Shown in pieces: positions 9,868-17,906 of a DNA stretch of 37,950 bases (positions are counted from its first letter, which is position 1; every line of letters begins with the position of its first letter). The notes under the pieces are model-generated. The model was given only the letters and a program-made list of their open reading frames with translations, searched no databases and was not told the DNA's origin. The stretch covers positions 1-37,950 of the forward strand of contig PEQN01000026.1 of assembly GCA_002786225.1 (NCBI GenBank). The letters are read 5' to 3'. Origin of the DNA: Leptospira sp. (GTDB lineage: Bacteria; Spirochaetota; Leptospiria; Leptospirales; Leptospiraceae). A program made the translations under genes and the position numbers.

Positions 9868-11816
9868 ATCAAAATAATGACTTAGAAATCTATACTAAAT
9901 CTCTCATTAAGGATTTAAAAGAACAAAATATATTTCAAAATAAAGAAATAATTTTTGCTAAACTTTTAAACCAAATTTTAAAATCACAACAATCTGGCAA
10001 TCTAGCAATTGAATGGAATAATTTATTGGAATCCGAATTTTCTTGGAAATATATTTCTAGTCTTAATATTCCATTTCTTGTATTTAAAGAAATTTCAGGA
10101 ATAAAATATGTTTATTTACAAAAGACTTATACTCTTAAAGAACAATTAGAAGAGAAGATAAAATCAATAATAAGCCTTAGATGGAAAAATCCAATTATTA
10201 ATCTATCCAAAATTAATGAATCAATTGTAAGATTAGAAAAATTAATGATAAAGAAATTTCCTAACTTTATCCTAAATGATGAACAAAAAAAAGCGATACA
10301 ATCTTGTGTGATTAATCCTTTTCACATTATTTCAGGAGGCCCTGGAACTGGAAAGACAACAATCGTTGCATTCATCATCAAAGTTTTAGAAGAACTGGGC
10401 GAATTACCAAATAGTGACCAAATAGCTTTAGCGGCACCAACAGGAAGAGCAGCACAAAGACTAACTGAGTCTATACAAAAATCTATTCAAATTCTCAACG
10501 ACGAATCACATTCAAGCAGTTTAATGAATCATCAAACCAACTTGAATGAACTCAGAGGTAAAACTATTCATAATCTATTAATGACCAAACCGTATTTAAA
10601 TGATTTTTATTATGGAAAGGAAAGATATTTACCTCAGAGATTAATATTTATTGATGAAACATCTATGGTAGATTTAAACTTAATGCTGTCTATTTTAGAT
10701 GCATTGCCCCCTGAAGATATAAATTACCGCTTGGTATTAATTGGAGATCCAAATCAATTACCATCGGTTGAAAAAGGAGCTGTTATTAACGATCTTATTG
10801 ATACCTTAAACAAAGATAGTAAGCTAGTAACACATTTAACGAAGAGTAATCGCCAAAAAATTCAAGAGAATGGTCAGAAATCCAAAATACAATCCGTAGC
10901 TGAAGAAATTATCAAATTAAAATCTTCAAATACAAGTAGTGAAGAGCTAAATGAGAAATATCCAACTTTATTCAATCAATTCAATCCTATCCCAGATTCA
11001 ATAAGATTAGAGAATTTTCAAAAAACTAAATCATTGGTTCAAAATAAAGAAAGTCATGAACAAATTGTAAGACTGCAAATAGACGTGTCAAAAATCACAA
11101 ATTTTCGAGATGGTATGCTCAAAATATTATGGAATGAAATTTTCTTAAAGCAAATTGAAGAAATAACTAAGTGGAATCTCAAGAATCTTAATGATTTAAA
11201 TTCTTTAGAAGTATTCAATAAATTTCAGTCAATCATCAATCATTTTCGTTGCCTAACTGTCTATAGAAAAGGATATTTCGGAGTACAAGGATTAAACCAA
11301 GGAATTGAAACTTTGGCAAAGAATGAATTATACCCTAGACAAGGTTCTAAAACAAATTTCTATTGGAGTATTCAAAGAAGAAATCTTTCGAGTAAGTTAT
11401 ACTACACTGGTTTACCCATTTTAATTATTGAAAACGATACCAGTCGTAAACTTTTTAATGGAGATATAGGACTTATACTTCCCATAGGGGAGGAAAACAA
11501 TTCCGAACTAAGAGCAATTTTTGCAATAGACAACCAATTAATTTCTTTTGCTATAGACACTCTGCCTAAGCATGAAGATGCTTATTTTCTTTCGGTTCAT
11601 AAAAGCCAAGGCTCAGAATATGATGAACTTCTAATTTACCTTCCACCCACAAGCAAATCTGTCCATTCAGATGAAGAGGCTTCCCTTATGAATAGACAGA
11701 TTCTCTATACTGCTATTACACGAGCTCGAAATAAAGTCTATCTTGCTTCCGATGAAGGATCATGGAATTCATCTTTGCAAAATAACCTAACTCGAATTAC
11801 AGGTTTCAAACTTTAA
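9864..11816 (+). CDS. recD: Exodeoxyribonuclease V subunit alpha, RecD helicase
   Basis: A 650-residue SF1B helicase that starts inside the recB stop (ATGA, 9864-9867). Walker A is GGPGTGKTT (residues ~158-166), followed by APTGRAAQRLTESI (motif Ia), IDETSMVDLNLM (motif II), GDPNQLPSVEKGAVI (motif III), LSVHKSQGSEYDELLIYLP (motif V) and LYTAITRARNKVYL (motif VI). The N-terminal ~130 residues correspond to the RecC-contacting domain. RecD is the 5'-3' motor of the RecBCD enzyme. The region between motifs III and IV (~330-390) is longer and more polar than I recall for E. coli RecD. It ends the DUF2452-recCBD unit. The last bases overlap the decayed leuD end on the other strand. Confidence 0.95.
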   Translation: MNQNNDLEIYTKSLIKDLKEQNIFQNKEIIFAKLLNQILKSQQSGNLAIEWNNLLESEFSWKYISSLNIPFLVFKEISGIKYVYLQKTYTLKEQLEEKIKSIISLRWKNPIINLSKINESIVRLEKLMIKKFPNFILNDEQKKAIQSCVINPFHIISGGPGTGKTTIVAFIIKVLEELGELPNSDQIALAAPTGRAAQRLTESIQKSIQILNDESHSSSLMNHQTNLNELRGKTIHNLLMTKPYLNDFYYGKERYLPQRLIFIDETSMVDLNLMLSILDALPPEDINYRLVLIGDPNQLPSVEKGAVINDLIDTLNKDSKLVTHLTKSNRQKIQENGQKSKIQSVAEEIIKLKSSNTSSEELNEKYPTLFNQFNPIPDSIRLENFQKTKSLVQNKESHEQIVRLQIDVSKITNFRDGMLKILWNEIFLKQIEEITKWNLKNLNDLNSLEVFNKFQSIINHFRCLTVYRKGYFGVQGLNQGIETLAKNELYPRQGSKTNFYWSIQRRNLSSKLYYTGLPILIIENDTSRKLFNGDIGLILPIGEENNSELRAIFAIDNQLISFAIDTLPKHEDAYFLSVHKSQGSEYDELLIYLPPTSKSVHSDEEASLMNRQILYTAITRARNKVYLASDEGSWNSSLQNNLTRITGFKL

Positions 11817-11920
11817 AAATCAACACAATTTCTTTCATACTCTTTAATTTTATCAAAATATTTAAGCGTCATATCTATATCATCAAGACCCATCGTGATC
11901 CTATCCAAATTACGAATTCT
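11813..11920 (-). pseudogene. leuD: Decayed 3' end of leuD (3-isopropylmalate dehydratase small subunit)
   Basis: Read on the minus strand, this stretch encodes 35 residues ending at a TAA: RIRNLDRITMG, LDDIDMTLKYF, DKIKEYERNCVDF. As I recall it, the C-terminus of LeuD in E. coli runs GLDSIGLTLQHDDAIAAYE, so GLDxIxxTL, D-x-I and YE line up with correct spacing and position at the protein end. Upstream in the same frame the similarity stops and a TGA appears within a few codons, and no start or body of LeuD is visible in the remaining ~140 bases before the PadR gene. I infer a relic of a leuD gene lost by deletion, perhaps when the PadR operon was inserted. The natural LeuD stop is retained. 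Confidence 0.65.
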
Positions 11921-12010
11921 CTTTACAAATAGCAATCATTAGACAATCGTCTTATCTTTTAATATTTTGATTTTGGATAGATTACGAAGAAGAATAAAAA
12001 AATTCTTGAT

Positions 12011-12036
12011 TACATATATAAATATTTATATATGTA
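12011..12036. promoter_or_regulatory. Perfect 26-bp palindrome, probable PadR operator
   Basis: The half-sites TACATATATAAAT (12011-12023) and ATTTATATATGTA (12024-12036) are exact reverse complements with no spacer. The palindrome sits 27 bases before the ATG of the PadR-family gene, where an autoregulatory operator would be expected. PadR proteins are dimers that commonly repress their own operon through AT-rich dyads containing TAC/GTA or ATGT/ACAT arms. Pure AT content makes chance symmetry easier, but 13 of 13 pairs is unlikely by accident. There is no T-tract, so it is not a terminator. Confidence 0.6.
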
Positions 12037-12063
12037 TATTTATGTATAAATCTGGTAATTTTT

Positions 12064-12630
12064 ATGCTTAAATATGCCATACTTGGTTTTTTAAATTATA
12101 GATCCATGTTTGGATACGAACTGAAGCAAAGTATGGATGGATCCATCCAACATTTCTGGCATTCTAAGCTAAGCCAGATTTATATGACACTGAAATCCTT
12201 AGAATCAGATAAACTACTTGTGTCTGAAATCGAAAACCAAGAGGACAAACCAGATCGCAAAAGATATTCAATTACAGAGTTAGGAAAGCAGGATTTACGA
12301 GAGTGGCTGAATAAACCATTGCTTACAATAAATCCGCACAAGGATGAACTCTTACTCAAACTTTTTTTCTCAGCAAGTGTAGATAAATCAGATCTTATCC
12401 AAGAACTATCTCTTCTAAAAAAATTACACTTACAAAAATTGAAAACCTACCAAACTTCCACTAAAGAAATTATTTCTAAATCAACTAAGTATGAACCCAA
12501 GATAAAAGAGGATGCGATACTTTGGGAAGCAACTAGAAGAATGGGTGAAATGTATGAGTCTATGTACATTCAATGGATAGATGAAACTCTTATTATTCTA
12601 AAGAACAAATTTAAAGGAAGAAAATCATAA
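12064..12630 (+). CDS. PadR-family transcriptional regulator
   Basis: A 188-residue protein with the PadR winged helix at its N-terminus: MLKYAILGFLNYRSMFGYEL, the WHSKLSQIYMTLKSLESDKLL recognition segment, then KRYSITELGKQDLREWL. The C-terminal half (residues ~95-185) is the helical dimerisation domain of the Vir/AphA-like subgroup (EDAILWEATRRMGEMYESM). PadR regulators usually repress and respond to small aromatic or drug-like molecules or envelope stress. The gene heads an overlapping operon with the hydrolase (TAATG overlap at 12630) and a membrane protein. The palindrome at 12011-12036 is its likely operator. Ligand unknown. Confidence 0.88.
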   Translation: MLKYAILGFLNYRSMFGYELKQSMDGSIQHFWHSKLSQIYMTLKSLESDKLLVSEIENQEDKPDRKRYSITELGKQDLREWLNKPLLTINPHKDELLLKLFFSASVDKSDLIQELSLLKKLHLQKLKTYQTSTKEIISKSTKYEPKIKEDAILWEATRRMGEMYESMYIQWIDETLIILKNKFKGRKS

Positions 12631-13916
12631 TGTCATCTCATCAATATTTCATTAATGTTTATACTAGATTGAGAAAAATTCATTCCATTGATTCAATCAA
12701 TAGCACGAATTCATTTTTTTATAGAGTAATTAGTATAATGCTTTTGCTACTATTTGTAAATACTTGCTCTTCTTTAAGTGAGGAAGAACGAAAAGACAAA
12801 CTCATTCAAATTTTTCTTTCAACCTTTGAGTCTTCTAAATCAAGCAAATCAGCAGTCTTACTCATTCACTCTGATACATTAAATCTGCACACCAAGGCTT
12901 CTGCAGGTGAAGTGAAAAACAAGAATGATTATTTAGCTACAAATGTCGATCAGCCTTTTCACATCGCAAGTGTTGGTAAATTATTTACTGCCACTTTAAT
13001 TTTTAAAGAAATTGAATCCAATAAATTAAAACTACACGACAAAGTAGCAAGCATTTTAGGTAAAGAGAGTTTAAGAGGCTTATTTGTATTCAAAAATGTC
13101 GATTACTCTCATGAAGTAACTATAGCTCAGTTACTCAATCATACATCGGGAGTTGATGATTATTTTGAATCTACCTCTGATAGCAAGAAAGGTTTGATTC
13201 ATGAAATCATTTCTGAACCAAATCGATTCTGGACACCACAAGATTTAATCGAATATACAAAGACTCATCAATCAGCACTTTCGAGGCCAGGTACAGAATT
13301 CCATTACTCAGATACAGGCTATGTTTTGTTAGGTTTAGTTTTAGAAAAAATAAATCGCAAACCTTTTGAACAAATTTTGGAACAGAAAATTTTTCAGCCA
13401 ATTAAACTCAAGCATACCTACATGCACTTAAGATCAAAGCCACAAATCAACTCTTCTCTTTCTCTTTCACCAATTTTTCTCATGAACCAAGATGTTACAA
13501 ACTTCCAAAGTATAAGTGCAGATTGGGCAGGAGGTGGTTTGATTTCTACTACCGAAGATCTATTGAAATTTATGAAAGCTTTGACCTCGAGTAAAATCAT
13601 ATCAAAAGAATCCTATAATTCCATGAAAGGAAATTATAAATTCTTAGATGGAATTCAATATGGATATGGGTTAATGAATGTTAAATTCGGAGAAATGTCT
13701 ATCCTTATTCCTAATATAGCTAATCTAGAAGGACATTCTGGTATTCTAGGCACACATTTGTTTTACATTCCTGAATTTGATACAACCATAGTAGCAAATT
13801 TTGGAAGTTCAGAAGATATTGATAGCAGCTATGAAATGCTCTACTGGATACTATCTGAACTTCAAAGTATCAATACTATTCACCAAAAATCTAATAACCA
13901 AGAGCTAAATCTATGA
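12630..13916 (+). CDS. Serine hydrolase of the beta-lactamase/class C (PBP-like) family, probable lipoprotein
   Basis: A 428-residue protein with the three active-site motifs of the serine beta-lactamase family: SVGK (Ser114, Lys117), YSD (Tyr226-Asp228, replacing the commoner YxN) and HSG (His369-Gly371). AQLLNHTSGVDDYF is also typical. The N-terminus has a hydrophobic run ending LLFVNTC (Cys46), which could be a lipobox, but is preceded by an unusually long ~30-residue polar leader; translation may begin later, for example near the Met at residue 37. Family members include class C-like esterases, D-aminopeptidases and DD-peptidases, so calling it a beta-lactamase resistance enzyme would be unjustified. 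It is translationally coupled to the PadR gene before it and the membrane protein after it. Confidence 0.85.
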   Translation: MSSHQYFINVYTRLRKIHSIDSINSTNSFFYRVISIMLLLLFVNTCSSLSEEERKDKLIQIFLSTFESSKSSKSAVLLIHSDTLNLHTKASAGEVKNKNDYLATNVDQPFHIASVGKLFTATLIFKEIESNKLKLHDKVASILGKESLRGLFVFKNVDYSHEVTIAQLLNHTSGVDDYFESTSDSKKGLIHEIISEPNRFWTPQDLIEYTKTHQSALSRPGTEFHYSDTGYVLLGLVLEKINRKPFEQILEQKIFQPIKLKHTYMHLRSKPQINSSLSLSPIFLMNQDVTNFQSISADWAGGGLISTTEDLLKFMKALTSSKIISKESYNSMKGNYKFLDGIQYGYGLMNVKFGEMSILIPNIANLEGHSGILGTHLFYIPEFDTTIVANFGSSEDIDSSYEMLYWILSELQSINTIHQKSNNQELNL

Positions 13917-14761
13917 ACCTTATCAAGTCAATTTCTGAGAAGAAAAAGAATGAGAACCAATTTCTATTCTACAACATTACTTTTTCTCTATTTTGTCTCT
14001 TGTTTTCTTCTATAGGACTTATTGTAGATGATAGAATATTACAATATAGTCCTATTTGGTTGAAGCCTTTCAAATTTGCTTTCTCAAGTTTATTGTTTTC
14101 ATCTAGTTTATATTATTTTAATATTTATCTTCCTAAATCAAAATTGATCAAAATGTCAAATATGATTATTGGATCAATGCTAAATCTAGAATTAGCAATT
14201 ATTTATTTCCAAGCCTACCGTGGGCGAATGAGCCATTTCAATTACACAACATTAGAAGATATGATACTATTTCAGTTGATGGCATTTGGAATTATTGCTG
14301 TTTGGATTGTTTTATTTGCTTATGTTTTTTTCTTTTTAAAATTAAATGTTAAAAGCAATTTAATACTTCATGCAATAAGAATCAGTTTAGTGATAACCTT
14401 CCTATCTATGGCGTCTGCCTTTACAATGACCACTCCTAATAAATCTGAAATAGAAAAGATAGTTGAGAACAAAGGAATCATAGGATTAACAGTCGGTTCT
14501 CATAGTGTAGCTGAAAAGGACCCTTCCCAAGTGATGCCTATCACGAAATGGGCTTTGACTGGAGGAGATTTAAGAATCGCTCATTTTGTTGGATTGCATG
14601 CTATACAAATTCTCCCTCTAATTGCATTCTTCTTTCTCTTGATAAAGTTAGATTACAAAATAAGTCTTTTCTTTGTTTATACTTTAGCCTTCATGTATTT
14701 TGCAATATTCCTCTTTGTTTTGTTGCAAGCCTTACAAGGTATACCCTTGGTAGTGACTTAA
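13913..14761 (+). CDS. Seven-helix integral membrane protein of unknown function
   Basis: A 282-residue hydrophobic protein with about seven predicted membrane spans. A conserved-looking extracytoplasmic or loop segment lies between spans five and six: TVGSHSVAEKDPSQVMPITKW followed by GGDLRIAHFVGLHAIQILP. I recall similar GSHxVG / GGDLRxxHFxGLHAxQxxP patterns in uncharacterised membrane proteins of other bacteria, with no known activity. The conserved histidines could bind a cofactor or metal, which is speculation. It starts within the stop of the hydrolase (ATGA, 13913-13916), so it belongs to the PadR operon and is probably repressed with it. Confidence 0.75.
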   Translation: MNLIKSISEKKKNENQFLFYNITFSLFCLLFSSIGLIVDDRILQYSPIWLKPFKFAFSSLLFSSSLYYFNIYLPKSKLIKMSNMIIGSMLNLELAIIYFQAYRGRMSHFNYTTLEDMILFQLMAFGIIAVWIVLFAYVFFFLKLNVKSNLILHAIRISLVITFLSMASAFTMTTPNKSEIEKIVENKGIIGLTVGSHSVAEKDPSQVMPITKWALTGGDLRIAHFVGLHAIQILPLIAFFFLLIKLDYKISLFFVYTLAFMYFAIFLFVLLQALQGIPLVVT

Positions 14762-14808
14762 AAAGGATCTCAATGCAAGTATCTTGTGAGAATGTCTAGC
14801 ATTGAGAT
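14760..14808 (-). terminator. Intrinsic terminator for the minus-strand lipoprotein gene
   Basis: ATCTCAATGC (14767-14776) pairs exactly with GCATTGAGAT (14799-14808), a 10-bp stem with a 22-base loop. Reading the minus strand, the stem is followed by CC and then five T residues (complement of A14760-A14764). The T-tract is on the side expected for the minus-strand gene ending at 14876, not for the plus-strand membrane protein ending at 14761, whose stop codon it touches. The loop is long, so efficiency is uncertain. Confidence 0.5.
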
Positions 14809-14822
14809 TATAAGATAAATCG

Positions 14823-14868
14823 GTATTGCGTGATAATTTTCTATTATCGAGTAGTATTTATGCAATAC
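14823..14868. repeat. Nested inverted repeat
   Basis: GTATTGC (14823-14829) pairs with GCAATAC (14862-14868), enclosing a second dyad GATAAT / ATTATC around 14832-14848. It lies 7 bases beyond the stop codon of the minus-strand lipoprotein gene. It has no clear T-tract; it could stabilise the 3' end of that mRNA or act with the hairpin at 14767-14808. Confidence 0.35.
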
Positions 14869-14875
14869 TTATAAA

Positions 14876-15697
14876 TTATCGATAGGTACTTAAATGAGTA
14901 TACACAACTCGTGCATCTAAATTTTTGAATTTTCCATCTATTGTACGCATAGGTGGAACTCTACCTGTGTATGTTAAAATAGATTTCTTAGATGAATCAA
15001 AATCAAAAATAAAAGGTGAAAGAAACAAACCTATCAATCTATTTGTAGGCTTCATTTCAAATCGAGTTACCAACTTAGTATTCTCTATCATTCGCACTTC
15101 AAACCGGTAAGATTGTTTCATTTCTGCAACCACGAATTGCAAATAGAAACTAGAACCATTAGTAAGCTCATCCCATTGACTACTAATTAATCCAAAGAGT
15201 GTGGGCCCTACTGCAACAGGATCCCTTACGTCTTCTTCTGCATGTATTATTTTTCCACTTCTTTCTGTTACTAAGTATTTCAAAATTTTACCATCTTGCA
15301 CTACTTTAGTTCTAATGCCAGTTTGAGCATTTGTTGATTCAAATTCAAGGAAAGCAAAATTCGAAGAATACCTGGCACTTTGAATGACAACTAAATTTCT
15401 ACCTGCATCATGAGTGATATGAGTTGCAGTGGTAATACCATTCGACACTTTGACTCTCCGTTCATATGCAAAGACTTGCTCAGATTCAGTTGGACCCAAT
15501 GGATAAACAGAGCCTTTATAAATCAATGTTCCTGCTAATTCAGAAGAATTCTTATATTCTTTGTGTGTATTGATAATGGAAGGGGCAATTTTATTACTTT
15601 GATTTGCACAACTCCATAATATACATAAGGGAAAGAGAGCTGGTATCGCAATTTTAACATTCATAGATATTAAAAATTTGTTAAAGAATTGTATCAT
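14876..15697 (-). CDS. Hypothetical lipoprotein
   Basis: A 273-residue protein of unrecognised family. The N-terminus carries a hydrophobic segment ending PLCILWSC followed by ANQSNK, a plausible spirochaetal lipobox, so it is probably a lipid-anchored periplasmic or outer-membrane protein. The second Met (MNVKIAIPALF), about 12 codons in, gives a more typical signal peptide and may be the true start. The body is predicted to be mostly beta: many short strands such as GTLIYKGSVYPLG and YLQFVVAEMKQSYRFEVR. There are no catalytic motifs. It stands alone, with its own terminator-like structures downstream, and is separated from the AraC-type gene by 118 bases. Function unknown. Confidence 0.7.
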   Translation of the reverse strand: MIQFFNKFLISMNVKIAIPALFPLCILWSCANQSNKIAPSIINTHKEYKNSSELAGTLIYKGSVYPLGPTESEQVFAYERRVKVSNGITTATHITHDAGRNLVVIQSARYSSNFAFLEFESTNAQTGIRTKVVQDGKILKYLVTERSGKIIHAEEDVRDPVAVGPTLFGLISSQWDELTNGSSFYLQFVVAEMKQSYRFEVRMIENTKLVTRFEMKPTNRLIGLFLSPFIFDFDSSKKSILTYTGRVPPMRTIDGKFKNLDARVVYTHLSTYR

Positions 15698-15780
15698 TTA
15701 TTTATTTCCTTTCTAATGAAATCTAAACAAATTATACAAGAATAAATTAAATGGATCGACCTGAATTATAAATCAAATCG

Positions 15781-15807
15781 AAAAAAGTTGAATTATTGAG
15801 AATAATT
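15781..15807 (-). terminator. Weak hairpin and T-tract after the AraC-type gene
   Basis: AATTATT (15791-15797) and AATAATT (15801-15807) form a 7-bp stem with a GAG loop. On the minus strand it is followed after four bases by a T-run (A15781-A15786 on the plus strand). It lies 9 bases after the AraC-type stop. The all-AT stem makes it a weak terminator at best. Confidence 0.3.
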
Positions 15808-15815
15808 TAAGTAAT

Positions 15816-16886
15816 TTAATTTTTATTTCTAAATTCAGAAGGCGAGCATCCTACTTCTTTTTGAAATGATGAGTTGAAAGCACTTTTTGAATTAAATCCC
15901 ACTTGGTAAGCAATAGCTAAGACAGTGGTCTCTCTTTCTTCAAGTAGAAGTTTTTTGGCTTCTCGAATTCTATATCTGTTGATAAAGCTTACGAAATTTA
16001 TCTTTAAGAAATCATTGAAAAACTCAGAAAGTTGGTGTTGGGACAATCCAAGTTCTGTTGCTAAACTTTTAAGCGAAATATCTTCCTCACAATAAATTTT
16101 ATCATTTTCCATCAATTGTTCTAATTCAGATTGAATATTTTTTAAATCATGATCTTTTAATCTTGATTTACTGTATCTACCTTTACGTACAATTTTTTCT
16201 AACTCTCCAAAAAATTCTGGCTCTCTGATTCTTAGAAAATAAATTCCAATTAAAATCATAATAAGCAGAAAAATACTCACTTCTAGAAAAACTATACTTC
16301 GAAAAAGAAATCCAATCAAAGAAAATAAAGATACCATGGATGCCATTATAAGTATAAACAGCATTATACGAGAATATTTTTCTTCAATTCCTTTGCGATA
16401 CCCTATAGAACTTAGAATTTTTCTACCAGAAATAAATACATATACAAGAAAATGTAAGTTTAAAAATCCTAAGTAAGGGAACTCTCTTGAAGCTGTTGGT
16501 GATTTCATTGTTGCAAGTATATTCTCTTTCACATATAGGCTTCCATCAAGGTGAAATAGAATTAAACCCAAGATAGAAATAATCGCAGGAATTACATGAG
16601 GAAACAGTTTTGTTAAGAATGGAAGCTTTAGTCTTTGTGCCGCATAACGTGAAAAGAAAGGTCCAATCAATAAATTAAATGGAATGTACCAACCAAGTAA
16701 GAATGGAAATTCAAGCATAATCCCAGTAAACAATAAATACGCATGTAAAGACATTATAAATATTGAAACTAAAGCAATAGATAGCATCCAACTAAACTTA
16801 TTTCGAGAGAAAGATAGAATCTCTCCAATACTATAAAGCAAGGATAGTATCGAGACCATTAGAAGACTAATTAGAAAGATTTGCAT
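15816..16886 (-). CDS. Membrane-anchored AraC-family transcriptional regulator
   Basis: A 356-residue protein with two parts. Residues ~1-220 hold about seven hydrophobic helices, ending in IFLLIMILIGIYFLRI. Residues ~245-356 are an AraC/XylS DNA-binding domain: ISLKSLATELGLSQHQLSEFFN (first helix-turn-helix), NFVSFINRYRIREAKKLL, and AIAYQVGFNSKSAFNSSFQK with CSPSEFR (second helix-turn-helix). This seven-helix plus AraC layout is common in Leptospira and Bacteroidetes and suggests direct coupling of a membrane signal to transcription. Start ATG at 16886. It follows the LpxH-like gene by 54 bases on the same strand and may be co-transcribed. Signal and targets unknown. Confidence 0.88.
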   Translation of the reverse strand: MQIFLISLLMVSILSLLYSIGEILSFSRNKFSWMLSIALVSIFIMSLHAYLLFTGIMLEFPFLLGWYIPFNLLIGPFFSRYAAQRLKLPFLTKLFPHVIPAIISILGLILFHLDGSLYVKENILATMKSPTASREFPYLGFLNLHFLVYVFISGRKILSSIGYRKGIEEKYSRIMLFILIMASMVSLFSLIGFLFRSIVFLEVSIFLLIMILIGIYFLRIREPEFFGELEKIVRKGRYSKSRLKDHDLKNIQSELEQLMENDKIYCEEDISLKSLATELGLSQHQLSEFFNDFLKINFVSFINRYRIREAKKLLLEERETTVLAIAYQVGFNSKSAFNSSFQKEVGCSPSEFRNKN

Positions 16887-16940
16887 AAATTTTTATATTT
16901 GCAGATGATTTACTAATGAAAGGAAATAAAAAATTTGAAA

Positions 16941-17708
16941 CTAAAGCTTCAAACTGGAAATTTCTTTTAGATTGTAATCCATTAAATAAAAATCACCATC
17001 CTTAGACTCTGCAATAAATGTACAACTATCGACCCAGTCTCCATCATTCATATAAATACATGAATCTATCATCTTCATTCCAGGTGTGTGGGTATGACCA
17101 CAAATCACACCATCAACACTGTGTTGCTTTGAATAATCAATGAGTATGGTTTCAAATTTTGTGATATTGGATAAGGCAGTTTTCACTTTTGATTTTAAAT
17201 ATCCAGCAAGCGACCAGTATTCCTTGCCAAAAAATTTACGAATTTTATTTAGTAAGGAATTCAAATAAACCACAAAGTCGTACGTTTTGTCACCTAGGTG
17301 GTACAACCAACCAAGGTTTCTTAGAAATCCATCAAATTGATCTCCATGAATAAGAAGAAATTGTTTCTCTTTGACAGAATTGTAAATGAGAAAATCACAA
17401 ATTTCAATCTCACCGAATTGAAAGTAATTTTTGTGTAAAAGGTCTCGAAAGACCATATCATGATTTCCGATTATGTATTTTACATTTCTCTTGCGACTGT
17501 ATTTTAAAAACTTTTCAATCACCTTACTATGATTCTTATCCCAATACCAGTGAGAATTCAAGGCCCAAAGATCGACAATGTCTCCAATTAAGAAAAGATT
17601 TTCAAATTTAATCTTTTTTAGAAGATCAAGCAACAACCCTGCCTTGCAATGAGATGTTCCCAAATGTAGATCGGAAATAAAAATCGATTTAAACTTTTTC
17701 TTTTTCAT
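16941..17708 (-). CDS. LpxH-like UDP-2,3-diacylglucosamine diphosphatase / calcineurin-type phosphoesterase
   Basis: A 255-residue metallophosphoesterase with every metal motif: DLHLG (Asp13, His15), GDIVDLW (Asp43), GNHD (Asn82, His83), HGDQFDG (His121) and GHTHTPG (His205, His207). The HWYWDKNHSKV segment and NDGDWVDSCTF ending match the UDP-2,3-diacylglucosamine hydrolase branch, the lipid A step that yields 2,3-diacylglucosamine 1-phosphate. Some members of this wider LpxH-like group act on other substrates, so I leave the symbol blank. An upstream in-frame TTG at 17720 is possible, but the ATG at 17708 (MKKKKFKSIF) is the standard family start. It is divergent from purT across 198 bases with no clear promoter. 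Confidence 0.85.
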   Translation of the reverse strand: MKKKKFKSIFISDLHLGTSHCKAGLLLDLLKKIKFENLFLIGDIVDLWALNSHWYWDKNHSKVIEKFLKYSRKRNVKYIIGNHDMVFRDLLHKNYFQFGEIEICDFLIYNSVKEKQFLLIHGDQFDGFLRNLGWLYHLGDKTYDFVVYLNSLLNKIRKFFGKEYWSLAGYLKSKVKTALSNITKFETILIDYSKQHSVDGVICGHTHTPGMKMIDSCIYMNDGDWVDSCTFIAESKDGDFYLMDYNLKEISSLKL

Positions 17709-17906
17709 CTCTTCTGCCAATTTAATTCTATTCTGAATTTTTAAAGCAATTAATTATTTTTCAAGTACATTTCATTAGTAATTTGCCTAAGAAGACTTCT
17801 TTCAATATCTATAAAGAAATCCTAAGAATATCATATTCTTACTTTCTGATTGTAATAATTCTGAATCCTTGTTGAAATCTTTTTGTATTATTTCGAAGTA
17901 GTGAAT

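Noticed and set aside
12630..13916. Calling the serine hydrolase an antibiotic-resistance beta-lactamase
   Set aside because: Only the fold and the SxxK, YSD and HSG motifs are visible; the YxN motif is altered and many relatives are esterases or peptidases.
14548..14799. 83-codon plus-strand frame overlapping the end of the membrane protein
   Set aside because: It is a +1 shadow of the conserved GGDLRIAHFVGLH region with no start signal.
14832..14848. GATAAT/ATTATC hairpin as a terminator for the membrane protein gene
   Set aside because: Six A/T-rich pairs and no T-run on the plus side. The only terminator-like T-tract here faces the minus-strand gene.
17709..17906. Purine riboswitch upstream of purT
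   Set aside because: The 198-base spacer shows no conserved purine-aptamer loop motifs and no terminator or anti-terminator pair.
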